Assembly (NCBI GenBank): GCA_028716385.1
Contig: JAQUPX010000004.1
Location: 1 to 49,935, forward strand
Length of the DNA stretch: 49,935 bases
Direction: 5' to 3'
DNA from: a bacterium
GTDB taxonomy: Bacteria > Hydrothermota > UBA3073 > JACQXS01 > JAQTXJ01
The notes beneath the pieces were generated by a model. The model did no database searches. It saw nothing but the letters and a program-made list of their open reading frames with translations, and was not told the DNA's origin. The position numbers were made by a program, and so were the translations under genes. The first letter of the stretch is position 1; each line of letters opens with the position of its first letter. This document shows positions 34,856 through 44,222 of this stretch, one piece after another.

Positions 34856-36075
34856 TTCGTAGTTGCCTTAATAAAATCAGATGTTATTTGGAGACTATTT
34901 TCCACTATTTTCTCCCAATCATAATTTTCGGCAAAAGCCACTCTTTCTTTTTTAACTTTCTCATTACCTAAAAGTGATATTTCTCGTGAAATTGCGATTT
35001 CCAATTCTTTGTTGTTAGAAACTAAACTTATTATGGAGGAGAATTGCTCCATCTCTTCCCATCGGGTTGAAATCACCCCTTTACCTGCAGCAAAATATTG
35101 GAAAACTTTTGCAGGTAATACGCTTTTAATTCTTTTCTGGATTATAAAAGGAATTAAACATATGTCAAAATTTTTTACATAATTAGGAATACTTTCGTAA
35201 GGTTTAGCGCCTAGAAATATAAATCTATTCCCGTATTTATTTGATAATTCTTTTATTTTTTTTGTTAAATAGTCTCTTTCAAAATTAAAAAGAAAATCTC
35301 CTATTAAACATACCATATAATTTTTATTCATTTCAAGTATTTCTGATAATATGTTAAAATCTAAAAATTTTGCTATCATACCTATATACCCAAAGAGAAT
35401 GCTATCGGGTTCTAATTTTGATAATTCTATAGGCTTGAAAGTATTCGGAGAGTTAAATTTTTCCCATTCTACTCCATTAGGGACATAAAAGGCATTGGTT
35501 GTTTTTTTCATTTCGGGTCTTTTTATAAGTTCTTTTGCTGTAAAAAATACAAGATTAGATTTCTCTGATAAATTCTGTTCTATCTGGAAAGCAAAATTAT
35601 AATCCGCATCTGCAAATTCTTTATGGTCATCTACACAATCATAAACAGTACCTAATACCTTGTGCCGGTTAATTTTATTAAAGCGACAGATTTCATCAAT
35701 GGGATAAATATATATACCGTTTCCTATTGTTACTATGTCTGAAAAGTTCAAAGATTTTACAATTTTCTTTAAAAGATACCACATAATTATATGATTAATT
35801 CTAAGTGTTAAATGTTTAATCTTAACAGGACATTTGAATTTTAATGGGAGTCTCAAATCTAAATATACTCGCCAGAGATTTTTATCTAATTTACTTAAAT
35901 GTGCTATATTGCCTAAAAGAACGTTAAAGGCTCTTTTTCTATAATGGGACGCATCTTCTACAAATAAGACCTTTCGTGTTTTTAAAAGTTCCTTAACGAA
36001 ATGGTGAGGCCGTTTTTGCAAGGAACCCCATTTGTCTATGGAAAAATATACGACATCAAATTTCTGGAAATTCAT
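34852..36075 (-). CDS. GT-B glycosyltransferase (TuaH-like)
   Basis: The frame is open from 36108, but the internal ATG at 36075 forms an ATGA overlap with the TGA of the upstream gene, as at the neighbouring junctions. That start (MNFQKFDVVYFSIDKWGSLQ, 407 aa) is preferred. N-terminal RPHHFVKELLKTRKVLFVED, middle TVYDCVDDHKEFA, GT-B half with YIGMIAKFLDFNILSEI, and LIPFIIQKRIKSVLPAKVFQYFAAGKGVI in the donor-binding region. This pattern is seen in TuaH-like glycosyltransferases of surface-polymer operons. Donor and acceptor unknown. Confidence 0.82.
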   Translation of the reverse strand: MNFQKFDVVYFSIDKWGSLQKRPHHFVKELLKTRKVLFVEDASHYRKRAFNVLLGNIAHLSKLDKNLWRVYLDLRLPLKFKCPVKIKHLTLRINHIIMWYLLKKIVKSLNFSDIVTIGNGIYIYPIDEICRFNKINRHKVLGTVYDCVDDHKEFADADYNFAFQIEQNLSEKSNLVFFTAKELIKRPEMKKTTNAFYVPNGVEWEKFNSPNTFKPIELSKLEPDSILFGYIGMIAKFLDFNILSEILEMNKNYMVCLIGDFLFNFERDYLTKKIKELSNKYGNRFIFLGAKPYESIPNYVKNFDICLIPFIIQKRIKSVLPAKVFQYFAAGKGVISTRWEEMEQFSSIISLVSNNKELEIAISREISLLGNEKVKKERVAFAENYDWEKIVENSLQITSDFIKATTK

Positions 36076-36971
36076 TGTTGCCTCAATAAGTGGGTCATTT
36101 CTATCCACATCAGTTTTTTTGAATCATTTTCCATTAACGGAGAGAATATAGAAAAAATAACTGCTTTTGAGAAAAAGATAAAATAAATCATTACTTTGTA
36201 GATAGTAGCTTTTGTAATCCCAAAATGTTTCTTAAAAAATATATATCTGTCAGAGAAAAGTTGAAATAATGCTTTATTGGGTATAGATACTGTACTTTTA
36301 CCTCCAAGGTGTATTGCACTAGTTTTCGGAAAATAGAAAATTTCCCATCCCAATTTTTGTGCTCTATAGCACCAATCCATTTCTTGAACATAGAGATAAT
36401 AGTTTTCATCAAACTTACCAACTTCATCAATCGCCTCTTTTCGTAGTATTATAAAAGCTCCACTTACAAAACCTGCTTTGCGAATTTTCCCAAAATATAA
36501 TTTTTTCCACATTTTCTCTATAAGCCATCTTCCTAAAGGAGATTGTTCTATAAACATTATGGACAAATTATTTATTTCGCGTGCCGAAAGGTGGATTTCC
36601 CCTTTTTCATCTAAAAGCTGACATCCACATGCTCCCACTTTTTTATGTGATTTTATGAACTCATATGTATCCAATATCACTCTTGGTAATAGAATTATAT
36701 CCGTATTTACTAATAACAAAAATTCTCCCTTCATTATATCAATAATCTGATTTGCTGCTTTAGTAAACCCTTGATTTATTTTGTTTTTTATTAGTTTTAT
36801 GTCTGTAAATTTTGTTTCCATTATATATACGCTATTATCAGAAGATGCGTTATCTATGACTATAATTTCGATAGAGAAATCTTTGTAAGTAGATGTCTCT
36901 GCAAGAATATTTGTAATTAGTGTCTCTAATAAATCAGAAGTATTCCAATTAATTATACCAATAGTTATCAT
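36072..36971 (-). CDS. Family 2 glycosyltransferase (rhamnosyltransferase-like)
   Basis: 299 aa. IGIINWNTSDLLETLI and IVIDNASSDNS (nucleotide binding), LLVNTDI as the DxD-equivalent, ACGCQLLDEKGEIHLSAR, and FDENYYLYVQEMDWCYRAQ containing the ExDxxxR-type catalytic motif. This is the WbbL/rhamnosyltransferase-like branch of GT2. A hydrophobic C-terminal segment (about 255-280) may anchor it to the membrane. ATGA overlap with the flippase gene upstream. Confidence 0.9.
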   Translation of the reverse strand: MITIGIINWNTSDLLETLITNILAETSTYKDFSIEIIVIDNASSDNSVYIMETKFTDIKLIKNKINQGFTKAANQIIDIMKGEFLLLVNTDIILLPRVILDTYEFIKSHKKVGACGCQLLDEKGEIHLSAREINNLSIMFIEQSPLGRWLIEKMWKKLYFGKIRKAGFVSGAFIILRKEAIDEVGKFDENYYLYVQEMDWCYRAQKLGWEIFYFPKTSAIHLGGKSTVSIPNKALFQLFSDRYIFFKKHFGITKATIYKVMIYFIFFSKAVIFSIFSPLMENDSKKLMWIEMTHLLRQQ

Positions 36972-38407
36972 TGTATAGAAGATTTTTTAAAAAATTGTCG
37001 AAATGTTTTTATATCTTTTTTTGAAAAGGCCTTTAACAGAAAAAGTAAAAACAAATAACCAGTAGGAATAATAATAATTTTTATAAAAAAGTTAGTATTA
37101 TGTGGTAAGAAAAGAACAAATAGAATAATAATTGTTGCTAAAAGAGGTTTTACAATACTATCTTTTAATTCTGGCACTACACCCAAGACTTTTGTAAGCG
37201 CAGTGAACTGAATAGTAAACGAGAACATTTCTGTTATTATAGTAGCTACTGAAGCCCCTATAAAACTGAATTTTGGTATCAAGATAGCATTAAGAATAAT
37301 ATTAAAGAGTGCTCCTAATCCCATAGCTTTTGCCGGGATTATTCCTTTCCCTTTCGCTATAAGAATGGTGCCAACCAGGTTGTTTATAAAACTAAAAGGT
37401 AATGTCCAACAAAGAACTTGTAATCCCTTTATAGCAGGGGCAAAGTCCTTTCCGTATATCATAGGTATTATATTATTTGCTAATATAGTAAGTCCCATAC
37501 TTATCCCCATACTTAGGATAAGTAGAAATTTAAAAGAAGTTTTATATGTAGCCAATAGCTCTTTTGTCTTGTGTTGCTCACAATATAGAGAAAGTATTGG
37601 GAGTAGGACAATTGTATAACTTTCCGGAATAAAAAAAATAGCTTCCAAAATTCTATACGCTGCATTGTATTGCCCAACAACTGCATCTGTCGTCATCAAT
37701 CCTAACATTACCGTGTCTGATTTTTGGTAAAATACACTAAAAATTGCTAAAAGTCCAAGAGGCACAGCTGTTTTCAGCAAATTAAGTAAAGAGTAAAAAT
37801 TGATTTTAATAACAGGTTTTGGAATTTTTGCCTTTCCGAGTAATAAAGTTAAGAGGAGTGAAAGAGTATTTGCAATTAAGTAAGCAATTGACAACCCTAT
37901 TATTCCATAACCTTTTAGCACAACGAGAATGCCAAGAACTGTAATGCTAAAACTTTCAAATATTAGTATAATTGCCTCAAGATTAGCTCTTTGATATGCA
38001 ATAAAGATAGAACTAATCCAAAAAGAAAAAGAATGTATAAATATGCTAGCCCCTACTATATATATTACTTTTAAAGTCTCTTTGTCGTAATGTAACAACA
38101 TCGAAACGCCATATAATGCGATTGCTAATAAAATTATTAAAATTCCTTTTAAAATTAGAATATTTCCTATATAAATTGAAGCTTCTTTTTGGACAGAAAG
38201 TTCTTTTATCGTTAACATTCTTAATCCAAAATCTGTAAATATGGCAAACATCATTGTGAATGAAATAGCAAAACAAAATTTACCATAATTGGCATCCCCC
38301 AGAATTCTTCCAATTACTATTAAAAATAAAAAGGTAAATACCTTGCTTATTATCTTACCTGATAATAGAAAAGTACTATTTTTTGTAGCTTTCTGTAGAT
38401 CCTGCAT
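36968..38407 (-). CDS. Wzx-type polysaccharide flippase
   Basis: About 480 aa with some 12-14 membrane helices across the whole length, the MATE/MVF-like polysaccharide-export fold (LLSGKIISKVFTFLFLIV, YGKFCFAISFTMMFAIFTDFGL). The frame is open from 38434, but starts at 38434 or 38425 would overlap the previous gene by 50-59 bp. ATG 38407, with GGGAGAG upstream, matches the usual N-terminus of the family better. Flips undecaprenyl-linked repeat units to the periplasm. Works with the polymerase/ligase just upstream. Confidence 0.88.
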   Translation of the reverse strand: MQDLQKATKNSTFLLSGKIISKVFTFLFLIVIGRILGDANYGKFCFAISFTMMFAIFTDFGLRMLTIKELSVQKEASIYIGNILILKGILIILLAIALYGVSMLLHYDKETLKVIYIVGASIFIHSFSFWISSIFIAYQRANLEAIILIFESFSITVLGILVVLKGYGIIGLSIAYLIANTLSLLLTLLLGKAKIPKPVIKINFYSLLNLLKTAVPLGLLAIFSVFYQKSDTVMLGLMTTDAVVGQYNAAYRILEAIFFIPESYTIVLLPILSLYCEQHKTKELLATYKTSFKFLLILSMGISMGLTILANNIIPMIYGKDFAPAIKGLQVLCWTLPFSFINNLVGTILIAKGKGIIPAKAMGLGALFNIILNAILIPKFSFIGASVATIITEMFSFTIQFTALTKVLGVVPELKDSIVKPLLATIIILFVLFLPHNTNFFIKIIIIPTGYLFLLFLLKAFSKKDIKTFRQFFKKSSIQ

Positions 38408-39812
38408 TGTTTTTGTCTCTCCCATAAGTTCCAATAATAAAAGCTATTATTCCCATAATTACTCCTACGAAAGTGGTTACGGTAGGAGTATTAAGATGAT
38501 AAGTCGTAAAAGATTTTACTATAAGCACTACTATAGCACCTAGAGAACCTATAAGAACTGCTTTAGGAAAATCTTCTTTTACTTTTTTGATACTCCTTGT
38601 TCCTTTTGCAATAAAACACCAAAGCATAAGTATTAGCGCAGAAAGCCCTAAAAGTCCCATTTTTGTGAGTATATAAAGATAACTGTTGTGAATGTAAAGT
38701 ACCTGAATATTGCCTACAATTGGGTCAAAAAAATGATATGTATACCCTAACCCAACACCAAAGAATGGATGGGCGACAAATAATTTAAAAGCTTCTTTAG
38801 ATTCAAGAATTCTTGCTAAAATAGCAACATCTTTTTCAAATTTGAAGGTTGAGAAAGCTCTCTCTTTTATTCCCTCTGTATTTTGAGTTCCTAAAAATAA
38901 AATACTTATTATACATAGAAATGTAAAAAGTAGTATTCCTGTTCGCATTTTGTTTATTCCATAGTTATGACTAATCAGTATAAATATAAAAATACTTCCT
39001 ATAATGAAAGCTATCCATGATCCACGTGCAAGGCTCAAAAGCATAGCTGTGCCAGAGAGAATCATGGAACTCACAAGAATGAGCTTTTTTTTAATATCCG
39101 AAGAGATTAGGAACATAGAAAGTGTTAAAACAAAGCTCATCGGATAAATTACTTCATGCGGACTTCTTAATCTTTGAAATGCCACTCTTTTTGTTTCTAC
39201 TGCCATGTAAGAACCTGAAACTGACTCATATATTCCCCAAATTGAGCCTATCATTCCAAAAACAACTATACCTGTCCAGACGAAGCTCTCTAAATCTTTT
39301 TGATTTTTAATGGTGCAAAGAAATAGAAAGTAGAAAGCAAAAATATAAAAATAGGGACGAAAATCCCAAGGGATATCAGTAATAGAATTGCCTCTAAAAT
39401 ATCCAACCATACATGAAATAACGCTAATAAACAAAAAAATTGTAACAGTCCAGTCTAATGGCGAAGTTAAGATAGATATTTTTTCTTTTAAAAAATAGCG
39501 AAGAAGTAAAGAGAAAATAATTATAAACAAACAAATATCCATTAGATACCAATCAAGTCCAATATGTAATCTATGGGATGCTATAAAAAACGGTCCAGTG
39601 CCTAGTATTAGTATAGGTATAGAAATAATTGCCTTTGAAGGTTCAAATAAAAAAATAACAAATAAAAAACCACAAAATAGGAAAGGAATTAGGAGCATAA
39701 AATGGGCCATTTTAATAGAAGCTATTCCAATAATAGTAAGTTCAAAAATGAGAACCATAGCAAAGATTTTATATAAAAAATCCCTTGAATTTATTCCCAT
39801 ATATTTTCGCAC
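38376..39812 (-). CDS. O-antigen polymerase/ligase family membrane protein
   Basis: 478 aa with about 11-12 membrane helices and a large periplasmic loop (about 300-355) leading into FFGVGLGYTYHFF and HNSYLYILTKMGLLGL, the Wzy_C/O-antigen ligase signature. Such proteins either polymerise repeat units or attach the chain to an acceptor; sequence does not decide which. It is the only candidate polymerase in the operon. Its end overlaps the flippase start by about 32 bp. Confidence 0.87.
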   Translation of the reverse strand: MRKYMGINSRDFLYKIFAMVLIFELTIIGIASIKMAHFMLLIPFLFCGFLFVIFLFEPSKAIISIPILILGTGPFFIASHRLHIGLDWYLMDICLFIIIFSLLLRYFLKEKISILTSPLDWTVTIFLFISVISCMVGYFRGNSITDIPWDFRPYFYIFAFYFLFLCTIKNQKDLESFVWTGIVVFGMIGSIWGIYESVSGSYMAVETKRVAFQRLRSPHEVIYPMSFVLTLSMFLISSDIKKKLILVSSMILSGTAMLLSLARGSWIAFIIGSIFIFILISHNYGINKMRTGILLFTFLCIISILFLGTQNTEGIKERAFSTFKFEKDVAILARILESKEAFKLFVAHPFFGVGLGYTYHFFDPIVGNIQVLYIHNSYLYILTKMGLLGLSALILMLWCFIAKGTRSIKKVKEDFPKAVLIGSLGAIVVLIVKSFTTYHLNTPTVTTFVGVIMGIIAFIIGTYGRDKNNAGSTESYKK

Positions 39813-39837
39813 TAAGTCTTTTTTATAACTGCTTTAA

Positions 39838-40986
39838 TTAAAGTAATTTGTTTTGATACGAATCCAAAATGAATTTCAGGAGAATTTTCACTATTTTTTT
39901 ACTTGCTTTCCCATCCCCATAGGGATTTGATAATTTAGCCATTTTTTTATATTTATTCATATCCGTTAATAATGAAGAAGCCTCTTTAATAATTTTTTCT
40001 TTGTTTGTGCCCACTAATATTGCAGTCCCTTGTTCTATGCCTTCCTTTCTTTCTGTAGTTTCGCGCATAACAAGAACAGGTTTACCAAGAGAGGGGGCTT
40101 CCTCTTGAATGCCTCCGGAGTCCGTTAATATTAAATAAGAATGTTTCATCAGGTTTACAAAATGTAAATAGTCCGGAGGGGATATTAAATTAATTCCGGG
40201 AATCCCTTTTAATAATTTATATACTTGATTTCTTATATTCGGATTGGGGTGAACAGAATAAATTATTTCAACATCTTTAAATTTCTTTTTTATTTCAATA
40301 AGAGCTAAACATATTTGTTCCAAGGGCTTATTAAAACTTTCTCTTCTATGGGAAGTAACAAGAATTATTCTTTCCTTTTTAGTCGACATGAAGGTATTAG
40401 AATTAATTATATTATCAGACAGTTTTGTTTTTTTTCGTAATATTGAAAACAATGCATCTATTGATGTATTGCCCGTAACCCATATTTTTTCCGAGGCAAT
40501 TCCTTCTTTAAGCAAATTGTTTTTTGCCGTTTTAGTTGGGGCAAAGTATATATCTGTAAGCATATCAGTGAGAATGCGATTCATTTCTTCAGGGTAAGGA
40601 TTGTATTTGTTATGTGACCTTAATCCTGCTTCTATATGAGCTATGGGAATCTTTTCGTAAAAAGCGGCAAGCGCGCCTACAAATGTTGAGGTAGTATCTC
40701 CCTGAACTAATATTATATCAGGTTTTATATTTTTCATTATAATTTGTAATTTTTGTAATATTTGAATTGTAATATGATAAAGCGTTTGCCCTGTTTTCAT
40801 TATATTTAAATCAAAATCGGGTTTTATAGAGAAAATTTTTAATACATCGTCCAATAATTCTCTATGTTGTGTTGTAGAAACAACGATTGGTGTTATGGTA
40901 TCGGGGTGTTTTTTTAGTTCGTTAATAACCGGTGCCATTTTTATTGCATCGGGCCTTGTGCCAATGAGTATAAGAATTTTTTTCAT
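39838..40986 (-). CDS. wecB: UDP-N-acetylglucosamine 2-epimerase (non-hydrolysing)
   Basis: 382 aa, standard length. ILIGTRPDAIKMAPVI at the N-terminus, VQGDTTSTFVGALAAFYEKIPIAHIEAGLRSHNKYNPYPEE with the HIEAGLR motif, VTSHRRES and LTDSGGIQEEAPSLGKPVLVMRETTERKEG. It interconverts UDP-GlcNAc and UDP-ManNAc in the cytoplasm. Placed next to a UDP-HexNAc 6-dehydrogenase, it suggests ManNAc or ManNAc-uronic acid in the polysaccharide. Confidence 0.95.
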   Translation of the reverse strand: MKKILILIGTRPDAIKMAPVINELKKHPDTITPIVVSTTQHRELLDDVLKIFSIKPDFDLNIMKTGQTLYHITIQILQKLQIIMKNIKPDIILVQGDTTSTFVGALAAFYEKIPIAHIEAGLRSHNKYNPYPEEMNRILTDMLTDIYFAPTKTAKNNLLKEGIASEKIWVTGNTSIDALFSILRKKTKLSDNIINSNTFMSTKKERIILVTSHRRESFNKPLEQICLALIEIKKKFKDVEIIYSVHPNPNIRNQVYKLLKGIPGINLISPPDYLHFVNLMKHSYLILTDSGGIQEEAPSLGKPVLVMRETTERKEGIEQGTAILVGTNKEKIIKEASSLLTDMNKYKKMAKLSNPYGDGKASKKIVKILLKFILDSYQNKLL

Positions 40987-41082
40987 TGAGGGTTACCTAC
41001 AAAACTTTTTGAGGAATACCTTCTCTTTTACGAGTAGATTGTTCTCTATATATAATCCAACTTATATACTTTTGTCGTTTCA

Positions 41083-42387
41083 CTAACAACCAAGTTTAAT
41101 TATATTATCCCCTTTCAAACCTTTTGTGGCATTTCTTGTATCCACTATAAGTTTTGCATTGTTTACAAGGCACTTATAGTCATAGTTACTATGGTCAGTA
41201 ACTATAAGAATACAATCTACTTTTTTTATCAACTGAATAGTAAGTGGAACAGAAGTATATTTGACATTGCGTACAGTAACATTTTTTATATATGGGTCAT
41301 TGTATAATAATTTATTTACTTTTGGAGACAGGATTTCAATTACCTTCATTGCAGGCGAATCTCTTGTATCATCAATATCTTTTTTAAATGCAACTCCAAG
41401 AACAAGAACTGTTGCATTTGAAGGACACACTTTTTTTTCACTTATAGACTCTATTACCTTATTCACTACGAAATAAGGCATATCTTCATTTATTTTTGCA
41501 GACAGTTCTATAAACGTTGTATGGAAATCATACTCCCTGGCTTTCCATGAAAGATAATATGGGTCAATTGGAATGCAGTGCCCGCCAACTCCGGGACCGG
41601 GATAAAAAGGCATAAACCCATAAGGTTTCGTAGATGCCGCATCTATTACTTCCCAGATATCTACTTTCATTCGTTCACACAACTGGGCAAATTCATTTAC
41701 AAGTGCTATATTTACATTTCTAAAAGTGTTTTCTAATAACTTTGTCATCTCTGCTACACGGGCAGAAGAAACGGCTACAACTTTACTCAATATACTTTTA
41801 TAAAACAGATATGCAAGTCTTGTGCATTCGGGAGTAATTCCCCCCACAACCGTGGGAGTATTTCCAACCGTAAATTGTGTATTTCCCGGGTCTATTCTTT
41901 CAGGAGAAAAAGCTAAAAAGAAGTCTTTCCCAAGTTTAAGTCCGGATTTTTCAAGTATGGGCAAAACAACTGTTTCTGTAGTTTCCGGGAAAGTCGTGCT
42001 TTTAAGTATTACTAATTGTCCTTTTCTTAAACGAGGCATAATTTCATTAGAAGTTGCAAGAATATAAGAAATATCGGGGTCTTTGTTTAAATCAACGGGA
42101 GTTGGGACACAGGTTTGTATTATATCACATTCAGCTAATCTATTGTAATCAAGAGTAGCGCTTAATTTTTTTGATTTTACGACTTTTTGTAGTTCCGATT
42201 CAGGAGCATCTTTTATATAACTTTTCCCTTGATTTACAAGATTTACCCGTTTTGATTGAATATCAAACCCCAAAGTCTTAAATCCTTTTTGTGCTGAAGA
42301 TAGAGCAAGTGGCAATCCCACATAACCAAGTCCAATAATTCCTATTTTTGCCTCTTTTGAGCGTATTTTTTTCTCTAATGAATCCAT
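41083..42387 (-). CDS. UDP-HexNAc 6-dehydrogenase (WbpA/WecC/TviB-like)
   Basis: 434 aa. NAD-binding IGIIGLGYVGLPLA, then QTCVPTPVD, STTFPETTE, FSPERIDPGNT, the family segment MTKLLENTFRNVNIALVNE with the catalytic lysine region, and PGPGVGGHCIPIDPYYLSWK holding the catalytic cysteine. The C-terminal domain has LGVAFKKDIDDTRDSP. Oxidises C6 of UDP-GlcNAc or UDP-ManNAc to the uronic acid in two steps. WecC- and WbpA-type substrates cannot be separated by eye. The wecB neighbour favours the ManNAc route, the Gfo/Idh/MocA gene the GlcNAc route. Confidence 0.9.
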   Translation of the reverse strand: MDSLEKKIRSKEAKIGIIGLGYVGLPLALSSAQKGFKTLGFDIQSKRVNLVNQGKSYIKDAPESELQKVVKSKKLSATLDYNRLAECDIIQTCVPTPVDLNKDPDISYILATSNEIMPRLRKGQLVILKSTTFPETTETVVLPILEKSGLKLGKDFFLAFSPERIDPGNTQFTVGNTPTVVGGITPECTRLAYLFYKSILSKVVAVSSARVAEMTKLLENTFRNVNIALVNEFAQLCERMKVDIWEVIDAASTKPYGFMPFYPGPGVGGHCIPIDPYYLSWKAREYDFHTTFIELSAKINEDMPYFVVNKVIESISEKKVCPSNATVLVLGVAFKKDIDDTRDSPAMKVIEILSPKVNKLLYNDPYIKNVTVRNVKYTSVPLTIQLIKKVDCILIVTDHSNYDYKCLVNNAKLIVDTRNATKGLKGDNIIKLGC

Positions 42388-42391
42388 TTTT

Positions 42392-43564
42392 TTACCCTCT
42401 TCTTTTTTGAATATCTCTATTAAATATTTTTTTCCATTCAGTTTGTTCTGTTTCAGAAAGGTTATTTATCCAGTTAAAAAAGAATGCAAGAAAAATACTA
42501 ATGAAGAAACTTAATATAAAAGCAACACTGATAATAACTGAACGTTTAGGGAAACTCTTTTTTTCTGGAACAGTAGGAGGCTCAAGGATATTGATTGTTG
42601 GGGTGTCTTTTATTTCCTGTGATCTTGCGAGTTCATATTGTTCTGTAAGTAAACTTAATACTTTTTCCTGTATCAGAACATCTCTTATCAATCTTGCCAT
42701 TTCTAGTGAAACTTCCGGTAGATTATTAAGGGGGACAGAAAATCCTATTCCAAAGTGTGAGTTGTCTTTTTCATATTCCATTTTATGTAATTTATTATTG
42801 AGTTCTTTTGATTCGGAGTTTATTCTGACGACTTCAGGATTTTCTTCTGTTGCATATTCACGAAGCATTCCTAAAGTTACCTCATTTGAGATGATTTTTG
42901 CTTTAATATCTGCAATCCCTTCAAGCACAGGTTTAATTTCATCCTGAATGGATATAGTTTTATGCAATTCCTGAAATTTGCATAAAGAATCCTCTATTGA
43001 TTTTAATTTATTCTTAACTTCTTCTAGTCTTTTTTCAACAAAAATACGATTTCTTTTTCCTGTGCTCATAACTAAATTTTTATTTACTAAATCAAGATTT
43101 TTTATATAGGAGTCTAATATTATTTTTGCAAGTTTAGGACTGTCAGCAGTAGTATTGATACCAACTATTCCTTCCTCACTTATACTTATGGAAGTATAGC
43201 ATATTAGTCTCTTGCGCGTATCCTTAAAAGTCTTTGTTTTATATACTTTCATTAATTTGCATTCTGTAATAACGCTATCTATTACTGTATTAGATTTTAA
43301 TATAGCAGCAAACAAATCTGAAGAAGTCGTAGAGGTTAAACCTGGGATGCCACGAAGGTTACCAAACATACTGGTTTGCATATTACTTAAAATATCTGTA
43401 CCGGGTAGTGGGGGAAGTAAGGATGTTGTAGCGGTATATTTTTTAGGAATGACAAAAGATATGATTAATGCAAAGACAGTAACAATAAAAGTATTCCAAA
43501 AAATAAGCTTACGATATCTAAATAATACTCGTATATAATCTATTAGCTCTATTTTTTTATCCAT
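42392..43564 (-). CDS. Wzz-type chain-length determinant (no kinase domain)
   Basis: 390 aa. An N-terminal cytoplasmic stub IELIDYIRVLFRYRK, first membrane helix (about 20-40), a long periplasmic coiled-coil region (about 150-300, KRLEEVKNKLKSIEDSLCKF), a proline-containing stretch PPTVPEKKSFPKR and a second membrane helix (about 335-358). A Wzc-type kinase domain is absent: the protein ends 30 residues after the second helix. It would set chain length with the polymerase and contact the Wza-like protein encoded just upstream. 4-bp gaps on both sides. Confidence 0.9.
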   Translation of the reverse strand: MDKKIELIDYIRVLFRYRKLIFWNTFIVTVFALIISFVIPKKYTATTSLLPPLPGTDILSNMQTSMFGNLRGIPGLTSTTSSDLFAAILKSNTVIDSVITECKLMKVYKTKTFKDTRKRLICYTSISISEEGIVGINTTADSPKLAKIILDSYIKNLDLVNKNLVMSTGKRNRIFVEKRLEEVKNKLKSIEDSLCKFQELHKTISIQDEIKPVLEGIADIKAKIISNEVTLGMLREYATEENPEVVRINSESKELNNKLHKMEYEKDNSHFGIGFSVPLNNLPEVSLEMARLIRDVLIQEKVLSLLTEQYELARSQEIKDTPTINILEPPTVPEKKSFPKRSVIISVAFILSFFISIFLAFFFNWINNLSETEQTEWKKIFNRDIQKRRG

Positions 43565-43568
43565 TTGT

Positions 43569-44222
43569 TTATTTCTTAATTTGCTGAAAAGATAACCATA
43601 CTAATACAGATGTATAAACTATGGAAGTAAATGTAGATGCAATGCTAACATAGTCCTGCCACCATTTAAACGTTAAAAGGTTAACTACAATAATATCATC
43701 CCTTTCTATTTTTGTATCACTGGTAAGTGGAATTTTACGGTTATTTTTAACTATATAACTTTTTTTAATATCTGCTCTTTCATTAAGTCCACCTGCTAAT
43801 CCAATATATTCCATTGCTGGCTTACCTGGAAAAAAGGGATATGCACCCGGAATCGTTACTGCACCGTTTACATATACTACATCGTGAAAAGCTACTATTG
43901 TTAAAGTTGCATTAATATTTTTAAAATATTTATTAAATTCTTCCTGAATTTTAGTTGTTGCCTCATTTACTGTTATGTTAAATACTTTTAATGTGCCTAA
44001 TACCGTTCCTCCGGCAGGAACAATCGGCGTTTCTATTTTTTCAGGGGTTTGAACAGGTTTTCCTCCGGATTGTATGAAAATAGTCCCTTGAGGAGAAATA
44101 ATCTGTGTGTAAGTAAAGTTTATTTGACCTGATATTGTTACCGCTATTTCATCTCCTATTTGTAATTTATAATTTTCGGGAACAGGATGTAACGCGAATA
44201 AAATAAATAAGACACCTATCAT
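43569..44222 (-). CDS. Wza-type polysaccharide export protein with C-terminal helix
   Basis: 217 aa. Signal-like N-terminus, a polysaccharide export domain (YKLQIGDEIAVTISGQ, VSPQGTIFI-like ISPQGTIFI), then SLBB-type segments (VYVNGAVTIPGAYPFFPGKPAMEYIGLAGGLNERA in two pieces). A C-terminal hydrophobic helix (about 190-212) precedes QQIKK. There is no lipoprotein cysteine in a lipobox, unlike E. coli Wza. It probably forms the periplasmic/outer-membrane exit channel together with the Wzz-like protein. ATGA overlap with the downstream end of the dehydratase gene. Confidence 0.88.
   Translation of the reverse strand: MIGVLFILFALHPVPENYKLQIGDEIAVTISGQINFTYTQIISPQGTIFIQSGGKPVQTPEKIETPIVPAGGTVLGTLKVFNITVNEATTKIQEEFNKYFKNINATLTIVAFHDVVYVNGAVTIPGAYPFFPGKPAMEYIGLAGGLNERADIKKSYIVKNNRKIPLTSDTKIERDDIIVVNLLTFKWWQDYVSIASTFTSIVYTSVLVWLSFQQIKK

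Noticed and set aside
42501..42947. 148-aa plus-strand ORF
   Set aside because: Antisense to the Wzz-like gene with composition expected of a shadow frame.
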